Part shown: piece by piece, positions 7,152 through 9,684 of the stretch
Position numbering within the stretch: the stretch's first letter is position 1
How the letters are laid out: each line of letters starts with the position of its first letter
Assembly (NCBI GenBank): GCA_023139255.1
Contig: JAGLNY010000104.1
Span: 1 to 9,684 of the forward strand
From: Spirochaetales bacterium
Lineage (GTDB): Bacteria; Spirochaetota; Spirochaetia; JABMQR01
Reading direction: 5' to 3'
DNA length: 9,684 nucleotides
Notes under the pieces: model-generated
What the model saw: the letters and a program-made list of their open reading frames with translations, nothing else
What the model was told of the DNA's origin: nothing
The model's database searches: none
Position numbers and translations under genes: made by a program

Positions 7152-8276
7152 ATGGGTACTCATGGAGTAAAACTAGGAGTTGCCGGTTGCGGGGCAAGCA
7201 GGACAATGTTTGGCCCGGCTTTGAAAAGTCTGGAGGATGCTGAAGTTGTGGCATGGATGGATCCTCTGCTTGAGAAAGCTAAGAGAGCGGCTGACGCATA
7301 CGGTGGAACTGTCTATACAGACTATAGCGAGTTCTTGAAGCATGACGATCTGGATGCAGTGATTATTGCCTCCCCGATTTGGCTTCATCTTCCTCAGGTC
7401 CGTGAAACGGCGGCAGCCGGCAAACATATCCTGTGCGAAAAGCCGATGGCGCGGAATATGTCCGAGTGTCAAGAGATTATTGATGTATGCCGAAATGCTG
7501 ATGTGATATTGATGCCCGGTTTTATGAAACGCTTCGATCCTGCTTTCCTGCTGGTCAAACAAATGATTGACTCCGGTGAGCTGGGCGAGGTATTTGAGAT
7601 AAGCTCAGATTGGAGCTGGCCCCAGTATTTCCTCTCCGGTTGGCGTGATACTGCAAAGTGTCAGGGCGGCCTGCTGCAGGATCATGGTAGTCATACTGTT
7701 GATCTTACTCGCTGGTGGGTTGGGGATGTCGAATCGGTTTTCGCCTCTGTGAGATTGCTCTTTGAGGGCAGGGAAGTAGAGGACTACGCACACGTTGTCT
7801 GCCGACATACGAATGGCTGTATCAGTATCCATCATAACAGCCGAATGACTCATCGTAGCCTGCGTGAATGTTATCGCATCGAAGGCAGCAAAGGCACGCT
7901 GACCGTTGAGTGTGAAGGACAGTGGAGTTTTAACCACCTGTATCCTTTCACTGTCAAGTTGTATCGTAATACAAAAGGGATAAGTAGCATATGTGAAGAT
8001 ATTTCTCCGAAACCAGGCACGCCTCTGGATGAGCAATTAAAACGTGATAACCGGTATAGCGGAGAGCTGCAATATTTTCTGGACTGCATAATGAAAAACA
8101 AGCCCCCGGCTTATTGCAGCGGTCAGGACGGTTTAGCTGCAATTGAAGTCGTCAATGCTGCCTATCTCTCTGCCCGGAGAAATCAGGCGATAACCCTTCC
8201 GCTTAAAGGACAATATGATCTTGATGAAGTGTTTCGATTCCTGGGAACAGCTCATCGAATTGAAAACAAACAATAA
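7152..8276 (+). CDS. Gfo/Idh/MocA-family NAD(P)-dependent oxidoreductase (second copy)
   Basis: This is a second member of the same family but only distantly like the first, so it probably acts on a different intermediate or in the other direction. The Rossmann motif is GVAGCGASR (9-17). EKP is at 96-98 (LCEKPMARN). The catalytic D-xxx-H-xx-D signature is at Asp177, His181 and Asp184 (LLQDHGSHTVDLTRWW). IEGSKGTL (243-250) is the usual strand-turn of the C-terminal sheet. At 374 residues it is slightly longer than the first copy because of a longer C-terminal part. AAGGA at 7140-7144 lies seven bases before the ATG, inside the end of the isomerase gene, so expression is tightly linked. Together with the first copy it could complete an oxidise-rearrange-reduce sequence. 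Cofactor choice is not clear. Confidence 0.92.
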   Translation: MGTHGVKLGVAGCGASRTMFGPALKSLEDAEVVAWMDPLLEKAKRAADAYGGTVYTDYSEFLKHDDLDAVIIASPIWLHLPQVRETAAAGKHILCEKPMARNMSECQEIIDVCRNADVILMPGFMKRFDPAFLLVKQMIDSGELGEVFEISSDWSWPQYFLSGWRDTAKCQGGLLQDHGSHTVDLTRWWVGDVESVFASVRLLFEGREVEDYAHVVCRHTNGCISIHHNSRMTHRSLRECYRIEGSKGTLTVECEGQWSFNHLYPFTVKLYRNTKGISSICEDISPKPGTPLDEQLKRDNRYSGELQYFLDCIMKNKPPAYCSGQDGLAAIEVVNAAYLSARRNQAITLPLKGQYDLDEVFRFLGTAHRIENKQ

Positions 8277-8298
8277 AACAAGGTAAGGAGAAATTTAA

Positions 8299-8682
8299 AT
8301 GGGACTAGTTAAAGAAAATCAAGCTATCGTTGCCAATGTTCCCGGCCGGAAAATTAAGTTTTACATTATGCCGGATGAGTGTGATGTAAAAAACTTCGTT
8401 GCCGGTACAACCGAGATCCATCCCGGATCACAGCTCCCGGAACATGCCCATGAAGAAGCTGAAGAGATAATGTTCTTTATCAGCGGAAAAGGAGAAGCCG
8501 TTCTTGACGGAGAGGTAAAGTTAATCAATGCCGGCGATTTTTTCAGCGCACCGGCCGGAGGAACACATACCGTCCGTAATACGGGCAAAAAACCCTTGTT
8601 ATTCTGCTACATATTTTCGCCAGCCATTGACATCAGTATTTATACGGATGAGGCGAAGAGACTGAAGGGATCCGGCAAATGA
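8299..8682 (+). CDS. Small single-domain cupin, probably metal-binding
   Basis: This 127-residue protein has both classical cupin motifs in full. Motif 1 is G-x5-H-x-H-x4-E-x6-G, with His49, His51, Glu56 and Gly63 (PEHAHEEAEEIMFFISGKG). Motif 2 is G-x5-P-x-G-x2-H-x3-N, with Gly79, Pro85, Gly87, His90 and Asn94. All four metal ligands are present, so a metal-dependent enzyme such as a sugar isomerase, epimerase or lyase is possible; a sensing role is also possible. AAGGAG at 8285-8290 lies eight bases before the ATG, 22 bases after the second oxidoreductase, the widest gap inside the operon after iclR. Its stop overlaps the transketolase start by four bases (ATGA). This coupling suggests it acts on the transketolase substrate or product. 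The specific reaction cannot be told from the fold. Confidence 0.88.
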   Translation: MGLVKENQAIVANVPGRKIKFYIMPDECDVKNFVAGTTEIHPGSQLPEHAHEEAEEIMFFISGKGEAVLDGEVKLINAGDFFSAPAGGTHTVRNTGKKPLLFCYIFSPAIDISIYTDEAKRLKGSGK

Positions 8683-9500
8683 ACGCAGACATCCCACAAT
8701 TGAAGCGTATAGCGTGTAAATTGCGGATTAGTGTAATAGATATGATCCGGGAGGCCGGCAGCGGGCATCCCGGCGGTTCCCTTTCTATTGCGGACATAAT
8801 GGCGGTTCTCTATTTTCATGCTATGCGTATTAACCCGGTTAATCCCGACTGGCCGGATCGTGACCGGTTTATACTTAGTAAAGGACACGCAGCGCCGATA
8901 CTATATGCCGCATTGGCTGAAAGAGGTTTCTTTCCTGCTGCAGCACTTGGTACGCTCCGCAAAAAAGGAAGCATTCTTCAGGGACATCCGGACATGACAA
9001 AGACCCCGGGGGTGGATATTTCCACAGGCTGCCTGGGCGAGGGGCTTTCCGCGGGTATCGGTGTGGCTATCAGTGCCGGGATCGACGGCAGGGATTTTAA
9101 CACTTTTGTAATCATTGGGGACGGCGAAGTACAGGAAGGTCAAGTCTGGGAAGCCGCGATGTATGCCGGATCTAAAAAGCTTTCTAATCTGATTGCTATT
9201 GTTGATGATAATGGGTGCATGTGTGATGACCACATTGATGACATACTTCCAATGCCGGCAATGGGTGACAAATGGCAATCATTCGGCTGGAAAGTTATCG
9301 AGGTTGATGGGCACAATATTGCCGACCTCATACGGGCAATTGACCAATCCAAAACTTTTACCGGCGGACCGGTACTCATCCAGGCAAAGTGCATAAAAGG
9401 CAAAGGAGTTTCCTTCATGGAAAACCAACCAAACTGGCACGGGCAAGTGATGAAAGAGGATGAATACCAAAAAGCGATAGCTGAACTAAAGGGAGCCTGA
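8679..9500 (+). CDS. Split transketolase, N-terminal (thiamine diphosphate-binding) subunit
   Basis: Transketolase moves a two-carbon ketol unit from a ketose to an aldose using thiamine diphosphate. This 273-residue protein is the N-terminal half of a two-gene enzyme; the next gene encodes the other half. Active-site residues are intact: His30 (GSGHPGGSLS), His70 (SKGHAAP), His103 (LQGHPD), the TPP/Mg motif from Gly147 (GDGEVQEGQVWEAA) to Asn178 (VDDNG), and His254 (NWHGQ). The stretch just after the Mg ligand reads NGCMCDDHIDD, whereas ordinary transketolases usually have an NGLQ-DG-like sequence. This may mark altered substrate use. AAGGGA at 8665-8670 lies eight bases before the ATG. Split transketolases linked to sugar operons often serve special ketoses rather than the pentose phosphate pathway, for example in apiose and sulfoquinovose breakdown. 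A housekeeping role is less likely given the neighbours. Confidence 0.92.
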   Translation: MNADIPQLKRIACKLRISVIDMIREAGSGHPGGSLSIADIMAVLYFHAMRINPVNPDWPDRDRFILSKGHAAPILYAALAERGFFPAAALGTLRKKGSILQGHPDMTKTPGVDISTGCLGEGLSAGIGVAISAGIDGRDFNTFVIIGDGEVQEGQVWEAAMYAGSKKLSNLIAIVDDNGCMCDDHIDDILPMPAMGDKWQSFGWKVIEVDGHNIADLIRAIDQSKTFTGGPVLIQAKCIKGKGVSFMENQPNWHGQVMKEDEYQKAIAELKGA

Positions 9501-9501
9501 G

Positions 9502-9684
9502 ATGAGTTGTGAAATCAGGGAAATACGAAGCGTTGTAATGGATACACTTATAGAAACCGCAAAAAAACGGAGTGATATCCTGGTACTGGACGCGGATGTC
9601 TCAAAAAGCACCTGTACGAGAAAGTTCGGGGAAGTTTTTCCTGATCGCTTTTTTAATGTCGGCGTTGCAGAGATGAACATGGCC
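9502..9684 (+). CDS. Split transketolase, C-terminal subunit (cut off by window end)
   Basis: Only the first 61 residues are present; the reading frame is still open at the last base. The N-terminal part of the transketolase pyrimidine-binding domain is visible. It has DILVLDADVSKST (25-37), the FPDRFFNVG stretch (46-54), and GVAEMNM (54-60), whose Glu57 corresponds to the catalytic glutamate that activates thiamine diphosphate. The usual Gln after the glutamate is Met here, a tolerated change. The ATG follows the N-terminal subunit's stop by one base, and GGGAG at 9491-9495 lies six bases upstream. The two subunits are therefore made together and should form the active site at their interface. 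Confidence 0.9.
   Translation, partial: MSCEIREIRSVVMDTLIETAKKRSDILVLDADVSKSTCTRKFGEVFPDRFFNVGVAEMNMA

Noticed and set aside
7605..8036. A 143-residue open frame on the - strand under the second oxidoreductase
   Set aside because: It has no motif and lies fully inside a gene with intact Gfo/Idh/MocA signatures; it is a shadow of that gene.

Overview
The window is one strand of densely packed bacterial genes, all on the + strand. The YesM-type histidine kinase, IclR regulator, split transketolase, strong AGGAG-like ribosome binding sites and a sigma-A type promoter all fit a Bacillota (Firmicutes) genome of middling G+C. This is inferred from gene content; nothing in the window fixes the genus.

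Layout. Positions 1-185 are non-coding and hold a possible extended -10 promoter. A membrane sensor histidine kinase (186-2030) overlaps by four bases a 753-residue cytoplasmic protein (2027-4288). That protein looks like a large glycosidase with a beta-sandwich followed by an alpha-helical toroid, but I cannot assign it to a family. Positions 4289-4443 hold a clear TTGACA/TATTAT promoter with a palindrome over the -10 box. It drives a second set of genes: an IclR regulator (4444-5238), a Gfo/Idh/MocA oxidoreductase (5259-6272), a xylose-isomerase-like TIM-barrel protein (6285-7148), a second Gfo/Idh/MocA oxidoreductase (7152-8276), a small cupin (8299-8682), and the N-terminal (8679-9500) and C-terminal (9502 to the window edge, cut off) halves of a split transketolase. 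Gaps inside this set run from a 4-base overlap to 22 bases, so it reads as one operon.

How the genes may work together. The likely theme is uptake-linked catabolism of a plant- or microbe-derived sugar, glycoside or polyol. The kinase senses an extracellular ligand and the large protein may trim an imported oligosaccharide or glycoside. Two NAD(P)-dependent oxidoreductases flank an isomerase/epimerase, which suggests an oxidise-rearrange-reduce sequence. The split transketolase would then cleave a ketose product and pass a two-carbon unit to an aldose acceptor. The IclR protein probably controls its own promoter and the whole operon in response to a pathway metabolite. The same building blocks occur in inositol (IolG/IolE), YcjS/YcjR-type 3-keto-glycoside and apiose (split transketolase) pathways. 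This exact combination does not match any pathway I can name, and the substrate is unknown.
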